Source: Flavobacteriales bacterium (GTDB taxonomy: Bacteria; Bacteroidota; Bacteroidia; Flavobacteriales_D; Crocinitomicaceae). From it: 61,047 bases of DNA. The notes under the pieces were generated by a model. That model saw only the letters and a list, made by a program, of their open reading frames with translations. It did no database searches and was not told where the DNA came from. Location of the stretch: contig CANHSL010000006.1 in assembly GCA_947463385.1 (NCBI GenBank), positions 1-61,047 of the forward strand, in the 5' to 3' direction. The translations under genes and the position numbers were made by a program. How positions within the stretch are numbered: position 1 is the stretch's first letter; each line of letters begins with the position of its first letter. Shown here piece by piece: positions 52,129 through 61,047 of this stretch.

Positions 52129-54539
52129 CGAGAGAAAAACTGATTGTAAATGACCAGTTCAACCCAATAATTCTAAGAAATATCTTAGCAAAGCATTGGT
52201 ACAAGCCGCTTTTACTTCTGGTCTTTTTATTTTTTCTTGCCTTTATTTATTTGCGCTATACAAAGCCTATTTATAATTCACAAGCGGTACTTCAAGTGAT
52301 TCACTCCAACAAAGTAAAGCAAGTGCTTGGGGAACAAGCTCCTCTTTCGCAAGACAACAGTTTGTCAAAAGATGTTGAGTTGCTCCGGTCCTCGATATTA
52401 TTTGAACATGCGGTCCAAAGTTTAAATTTGAATACGAGTGTTTTTAATGAAGGGGATTTACTTACTGAAAATCTATACGGATACACCCCATTTTCCATTT
52501 TGGTAAAAGATTTATTTGATTCAACCTTATGTAATACAAAAATTGAAATCAACCCCAGTTCATCGGGTGATTTTGAATTAGTCTTTGAACACAAGGATAA
52601 GGTGCTAAAAAAAACCGGGAAATTGGGCGTTCCAGTCGTTACGAAATACTTCAGCATTGAAATAAAAACAAACAACAGCGATGCGTTTAATCAAATTATC
52701 AGCACCGGAGAAATTTACTTTACTTTCAACAATAAGAATCAATTAGTAAAAGATCTACAAGCTGGTCTAAGCATTACACCAATTGATGAAAATGCGCGAA
52801 CAATTGAAATTTCATTTAATCACGAAAATCCCAAGCTCTGTTACCATTTAATTCAATCGATCATTAACAGTTACTTCAATTTTGAAAAGTACAAAACACA
52901 AGAAGAGAATAGTCAAACCATTGCATTTATTAATGGGCAGTTAGATTCTTTATCGCTCGTGCTTGATCATTCAAAAGATAGTTTGAACCTGTTTCAAAAA
53001 TCGCAAAACATCCCCAGCATTGAATACGAAGAATCCGACATTACGGGTAACTTGTCGTCGTTTTCTAAACGCTTAACTGAAATCAATGAAGAATTGAATG
53101 CAGTAATCTACGTAAACAATAGAATTTCAAGCGATGTTACTCGCAATGAAATTTACCGAATTTTACCCGAATTAGTAGGCAGAAGAAGCTTTGAAGGGTC
53201 CATTACACGACAAATTGAAGAATTAAACAAACTGTTAGAATCAAGAGAAGATTTACTGCAAGACATCACGTATGAAAGCAGTAAAGTAAGGCTCATAAAT
53301 GAACGAGTTAGCAACCGAATTCAAGGGGTTAAGAAAAGCTTAAATGCGATTCAAGAACGCTTAAAACATGAAAAGCGCTTGATTGAAAATGAACTGGCGA
53401 AATACGAAGGAAAATTGTTGGGATTACCAGAAAAAACTACGGAATTCAATCGGCTCAAATATATGGAGGAATTGAATCGAGAGTATTTTAATTTGTTCAC
53501 TCAAAAGAAAATTGAATTTCAAATTAACAATGCCGGATTTTCAAGTGACAATAGGTTATTGAGCCTACCTACCCTTGCGGAACAACCCGTATCTCCAAAT
53601 AGCAATAAAACGTATTTAATCCTTGGGATTTCGGGAATATTAATTGGATTAGCTTGGCTCTTATTCTACTATTTAACCTACAACGAAATTACTTCGTTAG
53701 CAGACCTTAAAAATTTACTCCCCAATGATACTACAATCCTAGGAAGTGTACCGCTTTACAAGAGTAAGATGAAATACTCTCAAATTGTAATTACCAAATC
53801 CCCCAAGTCCAGGATCTCCGAATCCATTCGAAATATTAAATCTAACCTAAACTTCATCAATAAGGATGCCCGACTAATTGCTGTATCTTCATCGATTTCG
53901 GGCGAAGGAAAAACCTTCGTTATCATGAATTTAGCTGCTACCTTTTCAAGCTCAGGTAAAAAATGCATTATTCTGGATTTAGACTTACGTAAACCTAAAG
54001 TTCATCATGGATTTAATGTAGAAAACCAAAAAGGTATGAGCCAAGTGTTATCTGGATTGTTACCCTTACAAGAGGTTATTCAGGGATCAACAATTCAGCA
54101 ACTTGATTTTATTACTGCAGGACCTATTCCACCAAACCCTTCAGATCTAATTCAGAGTGAAACACTTGATAAAATAATAGATCAACTAAAGGCTACCTAT
54201 GATTTGATTTTTATAGACAACCCACCCGTTGGGATCGTGTCCGATGGAATTAACCTCCTTTCCAAAGCAGATATTGCAATCTATGTATTCAAAGCAAATT
54301 ACTCGAAACGTATGTTTGCCCATCAACTCAGGGAACTCTTTGAAATACAGAAACTTGATAAAATCAATATCATCTTAAATGCTGTCCCACAGATGGGTTC
54401 TGTTTATGGATACGGGTACGGATATGGGTATGGCTATGGGTATGGGTATGGTGGATACTACTCAGATGAAGATTCACTGCCTTGGTGGAAACGGTGGTTG
54501 AGCCGATTTAAATTCAAGAATAAGAAGCATGGAGATTAG
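52125..54539 (+). CDS. wzc: Wzc-type polysaccharide co-polymerase and tyrosine autokinase
   Basis: ATG at 52125 overlaps the Wza stop. Two membrane helices flank a large periplasmic coiled-coil region: YKPLLLLVFLFFLAFIYL near residue 25 and YLILGISGILIGLAWLLFYYL near 500. The BY-kinase domain has Walker A SSSISGEGKTF (about 587), Walker A' IILDLDLRKPK (613) and Walker B LIFIDNPPVGIVSDG (700). The C-terminus carries a Tyr cluster: 8 x Tyr-Gly then Gly-Tyr-Tyr, then SDEDSLPWWKRW. It controls chain length and export of the polysaccharide with Wza. It overlaps rfbC by 11 nt. Confidence 0.92.
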   Translation: MTREKLIVNDQFNPIILRNILAKHWYKPLLLLVFLFFLAFIYLRYTKPIYNSQAVLQVIHSNKVKQVLGEQAPLSQDNSLSKDVELLRSSILFEHAVQSLNLNTSVFNEGDLLTENLYGYTPFSILVKDLFDSTLCNTKIEINPSSSGDFELVFEHKDKVLKKTGKLGVPVVTKYFSIEIKTNNSDAFNQIISTGEIYFTFNNKNQLVKDLQAGLSITPIDENARTIEISFNHENPKLCYHLIQSIINSYFNFEKYKTQEENSQTIAFINGQLDSLSLVLDHSKDSLNLFQKSQNIPSIEYEESDITGNLSSFSKRLTEINEELNAVIYVNNRISSDVTRNEIYRILPELVGRRSFEGSITRQIEELNKLLESREDLLQDITYESSKVRLINERVSNRIQGVKKSLNAIQERLKHEKRLIENELAKYEGKLLGLPEKTTEFNRLKYMEELNREYFNLFTQKKIEFQINNAGFSSDNRLLSLPTLAEQPVSPNSNKTYLILGISGILIGLAWLLFYYLTYNEITSLADLKNLLPNDTTILGSVPLYKSKMKYSQIVITKSPKSRISESIRNIKSNLNFINKDARLIAVSSSISGEGKTFVIMNLAATFSSSGKKCIILDLDLRKPKVHHGFNVENQKGMSQVLSGLLPLQEVIQGSTIQQLDFITAGPIPPNPSDLIQSETLDKIIDQLKATYDLIFIDNPPVGIVSDGINLLSKADIAIYVFKANYSKRMFAHQLRELFEIQKLDKINIILNAVPQMGSVYGYGYGYGYGYGYGYGGYYSDEDSLPWWKRWLSRFKFKNKKHGD
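54405..54461 (+). repeat. Tandem hexanucleotide repeat coding for Tyr-Gly units in wzc
   Basis: Eight TAY-GGN units followed by GGA-TAC-TAC. Third positions vary (TAT/TAC, GGA/GGG/GGC/GGT), which fits either age or selection on the amino acids rather than recent DNA slippage. Confidence 0.8.
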
Positions 54540-55068
54540 GGAATTTGAAATCATGGACTTATTACTCATAAAACCGAATCGTTTTCAGGATGATCGCGGT
54601 TATTTTATGGAATCATTTCAAGAAAATCGCTACGCAGAGCTTATTTCATCTCCCTTTGTACAGGACAATGTATCGCTTTCTAAGAAAGGGGTTTTACGCG
54701 GCTTACATCTTCAAAGTCCTCCAAAGGCTCAAGGAAAACTGGTTCAAGTGCTGCGTGGTTCCGTAGTGGATGTCGCAGTAGACTTAAGAAAACAATCACC
54801 AACCTATGGGAAACATATTTGCGTAGAATTGAGTCAAGCCAATGGCTTACAGTTTTATATTCCGCCGGGATTTGCACATGGGTTTCAAGCCTTAGAAGAC
54901 GATACGATTTTCACCTACAAATGCACAGATTATTACTCAGCAACAGATGAACTGACCATCCGATGGGATGACCCACAGCTTAGAATTAGTTGGCCAATTG
55001 TGCCGGCATTAACCTCAGCCAAAGATGATTTGGGGGTATTGTTTGAAACCTTTAATAGTCCATTTTAG
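54529..55068 (+). CDS. rfbC: dTDP-4-dehydrorhamnose 3,5-epimerase
   Basis: DRGYFMESF, FVQDNVSLSKKGVLRGLHLQSPPKAQGKLVQVLRGSVVDVAVDLRKQSPTYGKH (catalytic His in RGLHLQ) and FYIPPGFAHGFQAL are the RmlC cupin signatures. 179 residues. It makes dTDP-L-lyxo-6-deoxyhexulose in the dTDP-L-rhamnose pathway; rfbA, rfbB and rfbD are not in the window. The start ATG overlaps the wzc end by 11 nt. Confidence 0.93.
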   Translation: MEIREFEIMDLLLIKPNRFQDDRGYFMESFQENRYAELISSPFVQDNVSLSKKGVLRGLHLQSPPKAQGKLVQVLRGSVVDVAVDLRKQSPTYGKHICVELSQANGLQFYIPPGFAHGFQALEDDTIFTYKCTDYYSATDELTIRWDDPQLRISWPIVPALTSAKDDLGVLFETFNSPF

Positions 55069-55071
55069 TCG

Positions 55072-56154
55072 ATGCCCTTAGCAATAAAGTTATTTTTATA
55101 CTTCGCTGGCACCTTGGGTTTTACTCTTGTAATGGTATATGTACTCTTGGGGTTCTCTAAATCGTTAGGGATACGCAGTAAAAACGACATTCATGTTCGC
55201 TGGAGCAATACATCAAAACCTTCCCTTGGGGGCATTGCCATTTTTGTTTCGGTATTTATTTCGATGGTTATTTATTTGATTTCTCACCCAACTCAGAATA
55301 TTTTCGGAGATCAACGCTTTCTGTTTTTCTTTATCGGAATATCCCTCGCATTCTTTATGGGACTTGCAGATGATGCGTTCAATACAAGACCGTTCATTAA
55401 GTTATTAACTCAATTCATTTGCGGTGGAAGTTTAGTAGTAAGTAATCTGCTTATACCGATGACTGAAATATTTTGGATCGATGCACTCATTACCATCATT
55501 TGGGTTATTGGACTCATGAATTCTTTAAATATGTTGGATAATATGGATGGCATTACAGCCAGTATCGCAATAAATACATTATTCTTTTTATTGGCCTATA
55601 GCTTTTTTTTCACTAATTCCTCGCTCGATGTAAACACCTTCATTGTTATTGGACTTATTGGATCATTAAGCGGATTTCTATTTGTAAATGCCCCCCCTTC
55701 CAAATTATTTATGGGAGATTCAGGAAGCCAAGTGATTGGCTATGCAATTGCGTACTACAGTGTTTACTTTATATGGTTTAAAGAACCGAGTTCAATGCCG
55801 TTTTGGGTAAGCACTTTTGCGGCACTGATGATTTTGGCAATTCCGTTCATTGATACCTTTACGGTTACATTCAATCGAATTAAACAAGGAAAATCACCTG
55901 CTAAAGGAGGAAAAGACCATACCACGCACCATATGGTTTATCGGGGTTTTACAGAACGTCAAACCTTTATTTACTTTTGGCTTATATCCTTTGTATTGGG
56001 TTGTTTAGGGCTACTTACCATGTATCTCTATCGAAATAATTTCTCCTTTTTCTCATCATTTCCAATTATCCCATTTTTCATAGCCTTTTATTTTCTATTC
56101 AAAAATACCCATGCATATAAAGCTCCCATTAAAAAAGATAATGCTGTGGATTAG
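55072..56154 (+). CDS. Polyprenyl-phosphate glycosyl-1-phosphate transferase, WecA/MraY family
   Basis: About ten membrane helices with the family motifs: KPSLGGIAIF, GLADDAFNTRPFIKLLTQ, MNSLNMLDNMDGITASI (catalytic NMLDN-D-G), PPSKLFMGDSGSQVIGYAIA and KGGKDHTTHHMVYRG (His-rich loop). This matches WecA-type enzymes that load a GlcNAc-1-P (or similar) onto undecaprenyl phosphate; MraY is less likely since the gene is in a glycan locus. 360 residues. Confidence 0.9.
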   Translation: MPLAIKLFLYFAGTLGFTLVMVYVLLGFSKSLGIRSKNDIHVRWSNTSKPSLGGIAIFVSVFISMVIYLISHPTQNIFGDQRFLFFFIGISLAFFMGLADDAFNTRPFIKLLTQFICGGSLVVSNLLIPMTEIFWIDALITIIWVIGLMNSLNMLDNMDGITASIAINTLFFLLAYSFFFTNSSLDVNTFIVIGLIGSLSGFLFVNAPPSKLFMGDSGSQVIGYAIAYYSVYFIWFKEPSSMPFWVSTFAALMILAIPFIDTFTVTFNRIKQGKSPAKGGKDHTTHHMVYRGFTERQTFIYFWLISFVLGCLGLLTMYLYRNNFSFFSSFPIIPFFIAFYFLFKNTHAYKAPIKKDNAVD

Positions 56155-57034
56155 CTTATCCCTTTTTCTATTTAACTGCAAGCAAACCGATACTAACAAT
56201 TCCACAAAGCCTGTACATTCAAATCCCAACAAAACACCAAAAACTCCTCGGGAAATCATTTTTTTTGATGAGCGAATCGCTATAACGGATTTCGATTTAA
56301 AAGAACGACTGGATCGAGAATTATTAGTTAATACATATTTTCAAAGCAGTACTAGTTTAGCGATGAAACGCGCATCTCGATACTTCCCAATCATCGAACG
56401 TATTTTAAAACAAGAAGGAGTTCCCGATGATTTCAAATACCTCTGTGTTATTGAAAGTAACCTAAGTAATGTGACTAGCCCAGCAGGTGCCGCGGGATTT
56501 TGGCAATTCATGCCAGGTACTGCACCGGAATATGGGATTAAAATCACCTCAGAAATCGATGAGCGCAATCACCTTGAAAAAAGTACAAGAGCAGCATGCC
56601 GATTAATCAAAAACAACTACACCCTATTTAACGATTGGGTTAATGCCTGTGCAGCCTACAATCGCGGTCCGGGCGGATTAATGCAAGACATGAAGTCTCA
56701 AGGAGTAAAGCACTTTTTTGACACCGAAATGAATCCTGAAACAGCGCGCTATGTGTTTCGAATCATGGCCTTAAAATTAATCATGGAACACCCTGCCGAC
56801 TATGGATATCAAATTCCAAAAACTGCACGTTACTCCCCCATCAAATGCAAGGTCATTAAGGTCAAAAACCCAATTAAAAATTTAGCACTTTGGGCCAGAC
56901 AACATGGCACGAGCCTTAAAAATCTCCGTATACTAAATCCATGGGTCTTATCGAATCAGATATCCGCAACGTCAATTCCTTGCTCTATACAAATCCCATC
57001 AAACAAAGAACAACTTGGGGTGTTTAAAAAATAG
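56141..57034 (+). CDS. Lytic transglycosylase lipoprotein
   Basis: The ATG at 56141, which overlaps the previous gene by 14 nt, gives a lipoprotein signal (MLWISLSLFLFNCKQ, Cys13). The SLT domain has FKYLCVIESNLSNVTSPAGAAGFWQFMPGTAPEYGI (catalytic Glu in IESN) and CAAYNRGPGGL. The C-terminus (LALWARQHGTSLKNLRILNPWVLS) is like a LysM domain. It cleaves peptidoglycan glycan strands with anhydro-muropeptide formation. Its place after the polysaccharide genes may reflect making room for the export machinery, or chance. Confidence 0.9.
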   Translation: MLWISLSLFLFNCKQTDTNNSTKPVHSNPNKTPKTPREIIFFDERIAITDFDLKERLDRELLVNTYFQSSTSLAMKRASRYFPIIERILKQEGVPDDFKYLCVIESNLSNVTSPAGAAGFWQFMPGTAPEYGIKITSEIDERNHLEKSTRAACRLIKNNYTLFNDWVNACAAYNRGPGGLMQDMKSQGVKHFFDTEMNPETARYVFRIMALKLIMEHPADYGYQIPKTARYSPIKCKVIKVKNPIKNLALWARQHGTSLKNLRILNPWVLSNQISATSIPCSIQIPSNKEQLGVFKK

Positions 57035-57045
57035 AATCTATAACC

Positions 57046-59874
57046 ATGAAGGAACAGGAAACGATCGCGGTGTATGGCGCTCGAGCACATAATTTAAAAA
57101 ATATCGATCTTTCATTTCCAAGAAATAAATTGGTTGTTTTCACAGGGCTTAGCGGCAGCGGTAAAAGTTCCTTAGCCTTTGATACCATTTTTGCCGAAGG
57201 ACAACGGCGATATATTGAAACATTTTCATCCTATGTCAGGCAGTTCATTGGTGGACTCGAACGTCCAGATGTGGATAAAATCGACGGCTTAAGCCCTGTT
57301 GTTGCAATTGAACAAAAAACGGTTTCTCGTTCTCCACGTTCAACAGTTGGAACTATAACCGAACTGTATGATTTTTTCAGGTTATTGTACGCTCGGGCTG
57401 GAACGGCATATTCAATGGTTACCGATGAACCCATGGTTAAATACACCGAAAGAGAAATAACCGATCTCATTTGTAGTCGCTATGCCGGAAGAAAATTCGC
57501 CATACTCGCCCCAAAGATTAGGGCAAGAAAAGGCCATTACAAGGAACTATTCGAACAAATTACGCGTCAAGGATTTACCAAAGTACGGGTAGACGGAGAA
57601 GTGCGTGACATCACGCCGGGAATGAAATTAGACCGTTACAAAACGCACGATATTGAAGTGGTGATAGATCGATTTACGGAACATGTTTCGGATTTGGAGC
57701 GCGTTTACAAAGCGGTTGGAACGGCCATGAAAATGGGCGCTGGCATTATGATGGCAATCGATTGGACATCCATGGAGGCCTCCTATTTTAGCAGAAGCTT
57801 GATGTGTCCGAGCAGCGGGATTTCTTATCCTGACCCAGAACCGAACTTATTTTCATTCAATTCACCCTACGGGGCCTGTGCACCATGCAGTGGGCTTGGG
57901 GAGGTAAGTGCCGTAGATTTAGAAAAAATAATTCCAAACCCTTCCTTATCGATTCAAAAAGGCGGGATTGCCCCCCTAGGAAGTTTCAAACATAATTGGT
58001 TCTTTGAAAAACTTCAAAAAATCGTTCTTGCCATGGGGCATAGCCTCCAAACACCCCTCTCAAATTTCAGCGCGGATGAAATTAATTTACTGCTGTATGG
58101 AAACGAGGACATGCATCTGGGAAAGGAAGACATCCAAGAACGATTCGAAGGGATAATTCAGTTCATGATGCGTTACAAGGACGATGGTGATCCGATTTTG
58201 CTTCGTTGGGTAGAACAATTCATGCACAAAACTCCCTGTCCAACATGTCAAGGATACCGCCTAAAACAAGAGGCGCTTCACGTTAGAATTGCTGGAAAAC
58301 ATATTGGAGAAATCTCATCCATGGATTTATCTGAACTGGAAGATTGGTTGCAAGAAATCGACAATAATCTCAGCAGTGATCAACACCTTATTGCTTCAGA
58401 AATCCTGAAAGAAATCAAAACACGATTGCGATTTATATTGGATGTGGGCTTGGGGTATTTAACCCTTGGTAGATCATCCAAAAGCTTGTCCGGTGGAGAA
58501 GCACAACGGATTCGGTTAGCCACCCAAATTGGAACAGAACTCATCAACGTACTCTACATTCTCGATGAACCTTCCATCGGTCTGCACCAAAGAGACAATA
58601 CAAAATTGATTAATTCGCTGAAGAAACTTAGAGATGCAGGGAATACCGTTCTAGTGGTTGAACACGACCGAGATATGATTGCGGAAGCAGATCACATTGT
58701 GGATATTGGTCCAGGCGCAGGAATCAACGGGGGAAATATAGTGTTCTCAGGAACATATCCAGAACTGTTAAGATCACATACAACTACATCAAACTATTTC
58801 AATGGTGGAAATTGCATTGAGGTTCCTTCCACTCGACGCAAAGGAAATGGAAAGACACTAAGCTTAACCAATGCTTCGGGAAATACACTAAAAAATGTAT
58901 CCTTGAAATTACCCTTAGGCACCTTTACTTGCGTAACAGGAGTTTCGGGCAGTGGGAAATCTACACTTATCAACCAAACCCTATACCCTGCACTGCGTAA
59001 GCATTTTTACCAGAGCCTTGGACAAGCCCTACCCTATAAATCGATTGCTGGACTAGAACATATCGATAAAGTGATAGACATCGATCAAAGTCCGATTGGT
59101 AGAACACCTCGATCCAATCCGGTTACCTACACCAAGGTATTCGATGAAATTCGCAGCTTATTTGCATCATTGCCAGAGGCACAAATAAGGGGTTATAAAC
59201 CTGGCAGATTTTCCTTTAATGTTGCAGGCGGAAAATGCGAAACATGCAACGGTGGTGGCCTTCGGCTTGTAGAAATGAATTTCTTACCTGACGTCTATGT
59301 GACCTGTGAAACCTGCCAAGGAAAACGCTACAATGCAGAAACCCTTGAAGTCAAATTCAAAGGAAAATCAATTTCTGATGTGCTGAATATGCAAATTTCG
59401 GAGGCTGTTCCATTTTTTGAATCGATCCCAAAAATTCATAGGGTATTGTCTACCCTCGATAGCGTAGGCATGGGCTATGTTACCCTAGGACAACCCTCAA
59501 CCACCTTGTCTGGTGGTGAAGCACAACGAATTAAGTTAGCTACTGAATTATCTAAAAAAGCTACGGGAAATACCCTGTATTTACTTGATGAACCTTCAAC
59601 CGGTTTACATTTCGAAGACATTAAACTTTTATTAAATGTACTTCATCGCCTAGTTGATGAAGGAAATACAGTATTGGTGATTGAGCACAACTTAGACATT
59701 ATTAAAACCGCAGACTATATTGTTGATATGGGACCGGATGGAGGAAAAGGTGGCGGAATGATTATCGCAGAAGGAACTCCTGAAAAAATCACCACGAAAT
59801 GCATTGAAAAATCCGATACCGCGAGGTATTTATTAGAAGAAATGAATAGAAATAAAATTATGAACAAAAACTGA
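57046..59874 (+). CDS. uvrA: Excinuclease ABC subunit A
   Basis: Two ABC modules with Walker [13 protein letters not shown] (residue 31) and [12 protein letters not shown] (632), and two LSGGEAQRI signatures with [10 protein letters not shown] and [10 protein letters not shown]. The UvrB-interaction and insertion domains lie between. The C-terminal zinc module is complete (KCETCNGGG and [10 protein letters not shown]). The first zinc module is not: [10 protein letters not shown] has Ser where the second Cys is expected, whereas the partner pair CAPC is kept. 942 residues is full length. It recognises bulky DNA damage with UvrB. Confidence 0.96.
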   Translation: MKEQETIAVYGARAHNLKNIDLSFPRNKLVVFTGLSGSGKSSLAFDTIFAEGQRRYIETFSSYVRQFIGGLERPDVDKIDGLSPVVAIEQKTVSRSPRSTVGTITELYDFFRLLYARAGTAYSMVTDEPMVKYTEREITDLICSRYAGRKFAILAPKIRARKGHYKELFEQITRQGFTKVRVDGEVRDITPGMKLDRYKTHDIEVVIDRFTEHVSDLERVYKAVGTAMKMGAGIMMAIDWTSMEASYFSRSLMCPSSGISYPDPEPNLFSFNSPYGACAPCSGLGEVSAVDLEKIIPNPSLSIQKGGIAPLGSFKHNWFFEKLQKIVLAMGHSLQTPLSNFSADEINLLLYGNEDMHLGKEDIQERFEGIIQFMMRYKDDGDPILLRWVEQFMHKTPCPTCQGYRLKQEALHVRIAGKHIGEISSMDLSELEDWLQEIDNNLSSDQHLIASEILKEIKTRLRFILDVGLGYLTLGRSSKSLSGGEAQRIRLATQIGTELINVLYILDEPSIGLHQRDNTKLINSLKKLRDAGNTVLVVEHDRDMIAEADHIVDIGPGAGINGGNIVFSGTYPELLRSHTTTSNYFNGGNCIEVPSTRRKGNGKTLSLTNASGNTLKNVSLKLPLGTFTCVTGVSGSGKSTLINQTLYPALRKHFYQSLGQALPYKSIAGLEHIDKVIDIDQSPIGRTPRSNPVTYTKVFDEIRSLFASLPEAQIRGYKPGRFSFNVAGGKCETCNGGGLRLVEMNFLPDVYVTCETCQGKRYNAETLEVKFKGKSISDVLNMQISEAVPFFESIPKIHRVLSTLDSVGMGYVTLGQPSTTLSGGEAQRIKLATELSKKATGNTLYLLDEPSTGLHFEDIKLLLNVLHRLVDEGNTVLVIEHNLDIIKTADYIVDMGPDGGKGGGMIIAEGTPEKITTKCIEKSDTARYLLEEMNRNKIMNKN

Positions 59875-59886
59875 GTTTATTTTTTA

Positions 59887-59894
59887 TAATTTTG
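59887..59894 (+). promoter_or_regulatory. Putative -7 box of trxA
   Basis: TAATTTTG lies 29 nt before the trxA ATG, just after the uvrA stop. No -33 TTG at correct spacing was found, but the separate unit is plausible. Confidence 0.45.
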
Positions 59895-59923
59895 TCGAGC
59901 TAAAACACATAAAACGTAAAACC

Positions 59924-60241
59924 ATGGCAGTAGAAATTACAGATGAAAATTTTGACGAACTAGTAATGAAATCAGACAAACCAGTAATGGTTGATTTTTG
60001 GGCAGAATGGTGCGGACCTTGTAGAATGATTGGCCCTGCTGTAGAAGAACTTCATAATGAATATGCGGACAGAGCTGTCATTGGTAAAGTAAATGTTGAC
60101 CACAACTCAGGCGTTGCGGCACAATTTGGTGTTCGAAGCATCCCAACTATTCTGTTTATCAAAAACGGAGAAGTCGTTGACAAATCGGTCGGAGCAGTGC
60201 CTAAAGCTACCTTAGCTTCGAAATTGGACGCGATCCTTTAA
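59924..60241 (+). CDS. trxA: Thioredoxin
   Basis: [21 protein letters not shown] carries the WCGPC active site at residues 28-32, followed by [29 protein letters not shown] with the cis-Pro. 105 residues, full length, no signal peptide, so it is the cytoplasmic disulfide reductant. The ATG 59924 starts directly at the usual N-terminus. Confidence 0.97.
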   Translation: MAVEITDENFDELVMKSDKPVMVDFWAEWCGPCRMIGPAVEELHNEYADRAVIGKVNVDHNSGVAAQFGVRSIPTILFIKNGEVVDKSVGAVPKATLASKLDAIL

Positions 60242-60265
60242 TCGGAATCATACCCCCACCCATAC

Positions 60266-60964
60266 ATGGACAATTTTTTCCGCAGGCTCAAGTACTATGG
60301 AATCGGTTTTGGTGTAGGTTTAATCTTTGTGGTGTTTTTATTTCAGCAGAAAGGGTGCTCCTGGACCCCGGGAAATCGCGTGAAGTCTGCCATTCTAGAA
60401 CGAATCATTTTTGTTGACTCCTTAGATGCGGCTTACCTAAAAACCAACCATATCAGTAAGAAATCAGTGCGCACCTTTATTGAAAACGGAACAGTCTCCT
60501 TTCTTAAAAGCAAACGAAATGGCAACGAAAAACGCTATCATTTCCATGGTCAGATGGGAACAAACAAATCCTTCGATTGCCTGATTGCATACCGAGAGAA
60601 AAGCGTTGTAGTAGACATCGATTTTGAACACTCAGACATCAAACAGTATAAACCGCTCAAAGGCTATGCTAAACCATTCCTGTACAAAGAGAAGAACTGG
60701 TTTTCAGGGAAATGGGAATTATACGACCTCAAAGGAATGGTAGCTTCGAATGCGCCTGAAAAATTCACTGAATTATTCTTGAAAAATGGAAGGTTAGACT
60801 GCGGTAAAAGTACCCTTATCGGGCAAAAACCTACAAGCTATTTATCTTTCACCAACCAATTTGCGAAACATCAAAAACAAGAATTCCTACTACGCACCAT
60901 TTGGTATCAAGAGAAAATCGAAATTAAAGACTTATCAATTATTGACATCAAGCGTAACAATTAG
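60266..60964 (+). CDS. Membrane-anchored DUF4258-like protein
   Basis: A membrane helix (YYGIGFGVGLIFVVFLF) near residues 10-26 precedes SWTPGNRVKSAI and a soluble part with ISKKSVRTFIENGTVSFLKSKRN and FDCLIAYREKSVVVDIDFEH, which resembles DUF4258 (helix, then strand domain, with V-x-F-x-K-S). I am less sure of this call than of its neighbours. Residues 110-232 show no known motif. Function unknown. It lies 24 nt after trxA and may be co-transcribed with it. Confidence 0.5.
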   Translation: MDNFFRRLKYYGIGFGVGLIFVVFLFQQKGCSWTPGNRVKSAILERIIFVDSLDAAYLKTNHISKKSVRTFIENGTVSFLKSKRNGNEKRYHFHGQMGTNKSFDCLIAYREKSVVVDIDFEHSDIKQYKPLKGYAKPFLYKEKNWFSGKWELYDLKGMVASNAPEKFTELFLKNGRLDCGKSTLIGQKPTSYLSFTNQFAKHQKQEFLLRTIWYQEKIEIKDLSIIDIKRNN

Positions 60965-61022
60965 CAAACGTTAATTGTTAATAATTCAAGTGACGTCGTT
61001 AATTCGGCGGACGGATTATCGT

Positions 61023-61047
61023 TAATTTTGAATTATGGAATTTAGTG
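61023..61047 (+). other. Probable -7 box and first codons of the next gene (cut by window edge)
   Basis: TAATTTTG (61023-61030) is followed after 4 nt by ATG (61035), with four codons (M-E-F-S) readable. The layout equals that of parA, capD and the PlsC-like gene, so this is probably a real start. Too short for any functional call. Confidence 0.35.

Noticed and set aside
54405-54461. Assembly artefact in the wzc repeat
   Set aside because: The codons differ between units and the reading frame continues into a plausible charged end, so the repeat is probably real.
50196-57034. Phage or plasmid origin of the polysaccharide genes
   Set aside because: Codon and base composition look like the flanks by eye and no integrase, transposase or direct repeats flank the block.

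Overview
The window is chromosomal DNA from an AT-rich member of the Bacteroidota, most likely Flavobacteriales and perhaps a Crocinitomicaceae-like lineage. The phylum call rests on several points. Promoters fit the phylum-specific pattern TTG-N17..23-TAnnTTTG. Shine-Dalgarno sequences are essentially absent. The block parA-parB-DUF5683-dapB-lepB-wbqC has the order typical of Flavobacteriia. Type IX secretion (T9SS) cargo tails, PorE-like TPR/propeller/OmpA proteins, a TonB receptor with a carboxypeptidase-regulatory domain and a Wza/Wzc capsule export pair are also present. The family-level guess is inference only.

Layout. 1-3.3 kb: a truncated protein related to the C-terminus of its convergent neighbour, which is a putative HTH regulator, then a sodium:solute symporter. 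3.3-11 kb: a PcfJ-domain protein, a very large secreted BNR/sortilin-type propeller, small envelope proteins and a CYTH phosphatase. 11-18.2 kb: a membrane nucleotide-sugar dehydratase (CapD/WbpM type) with a thioesterase and a MORN-repeat protein, a TSUP permease, threonine aldolase and a PorE-like OmpA protein. 18.2-24.7 kb: rplS, an FHA protein, then the parA-parB-DUF5683-dapB-lepB-wbqC operon, which joins chromosome segregation, diaminopimelate synthesis and protein export. 24.7-34.3 kb: a SdiA-regulated-like propeller, an outer-membrane protein, aroK, tRNA-Lys, a non-coding stretch carrying an unusual three-hairpin repeat, a SprB-repeat T9SS protein, rimO, a CotH/LTD T9SS protein and a GH3 lipoprotein. 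34.3-39 kb: rimM and rpsP (with a long repetitive tail), a TonB receptor and a T9SS protein. 39-43.2 kb: a tightly overlapped queE-porE-like-ubiA-maf operon. 43.2-50.1 kb: an OmpA-like protein, hemE, ung, a PlsC-like acyltransferase, ddl and a PBP4-type peptidase. 50.2-57 kb: part of a surface-polysaccharide locus (GT4, Wza, Wzc, RfbC, WecA-type transferase) followed by a lytic transglycosylase. 57-61 kb: uvrA, trxA, a DUF4258-like protein and the start of one more gene.

Most genes are core housekeeping or envelope genes. I saw no phage, insertion sequence, CRISPR array or obvious defence island. The least explained features are the three-hairpin element after tRNA-Lys (27.3-27.65 kb), -7 promoter boxes that sit 4-6 nt from start codons and suggest leaderless mRNAs, the 16-fold hexapeptide tail on ribosomal protein S16, the Tyr-Gly repeat tail on Wzc, and convergent gene pairs that share or abut their stop codons at 8 of 11 junctions. 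Promoter, terminator and start-codon calls are by eye and no database search was run.
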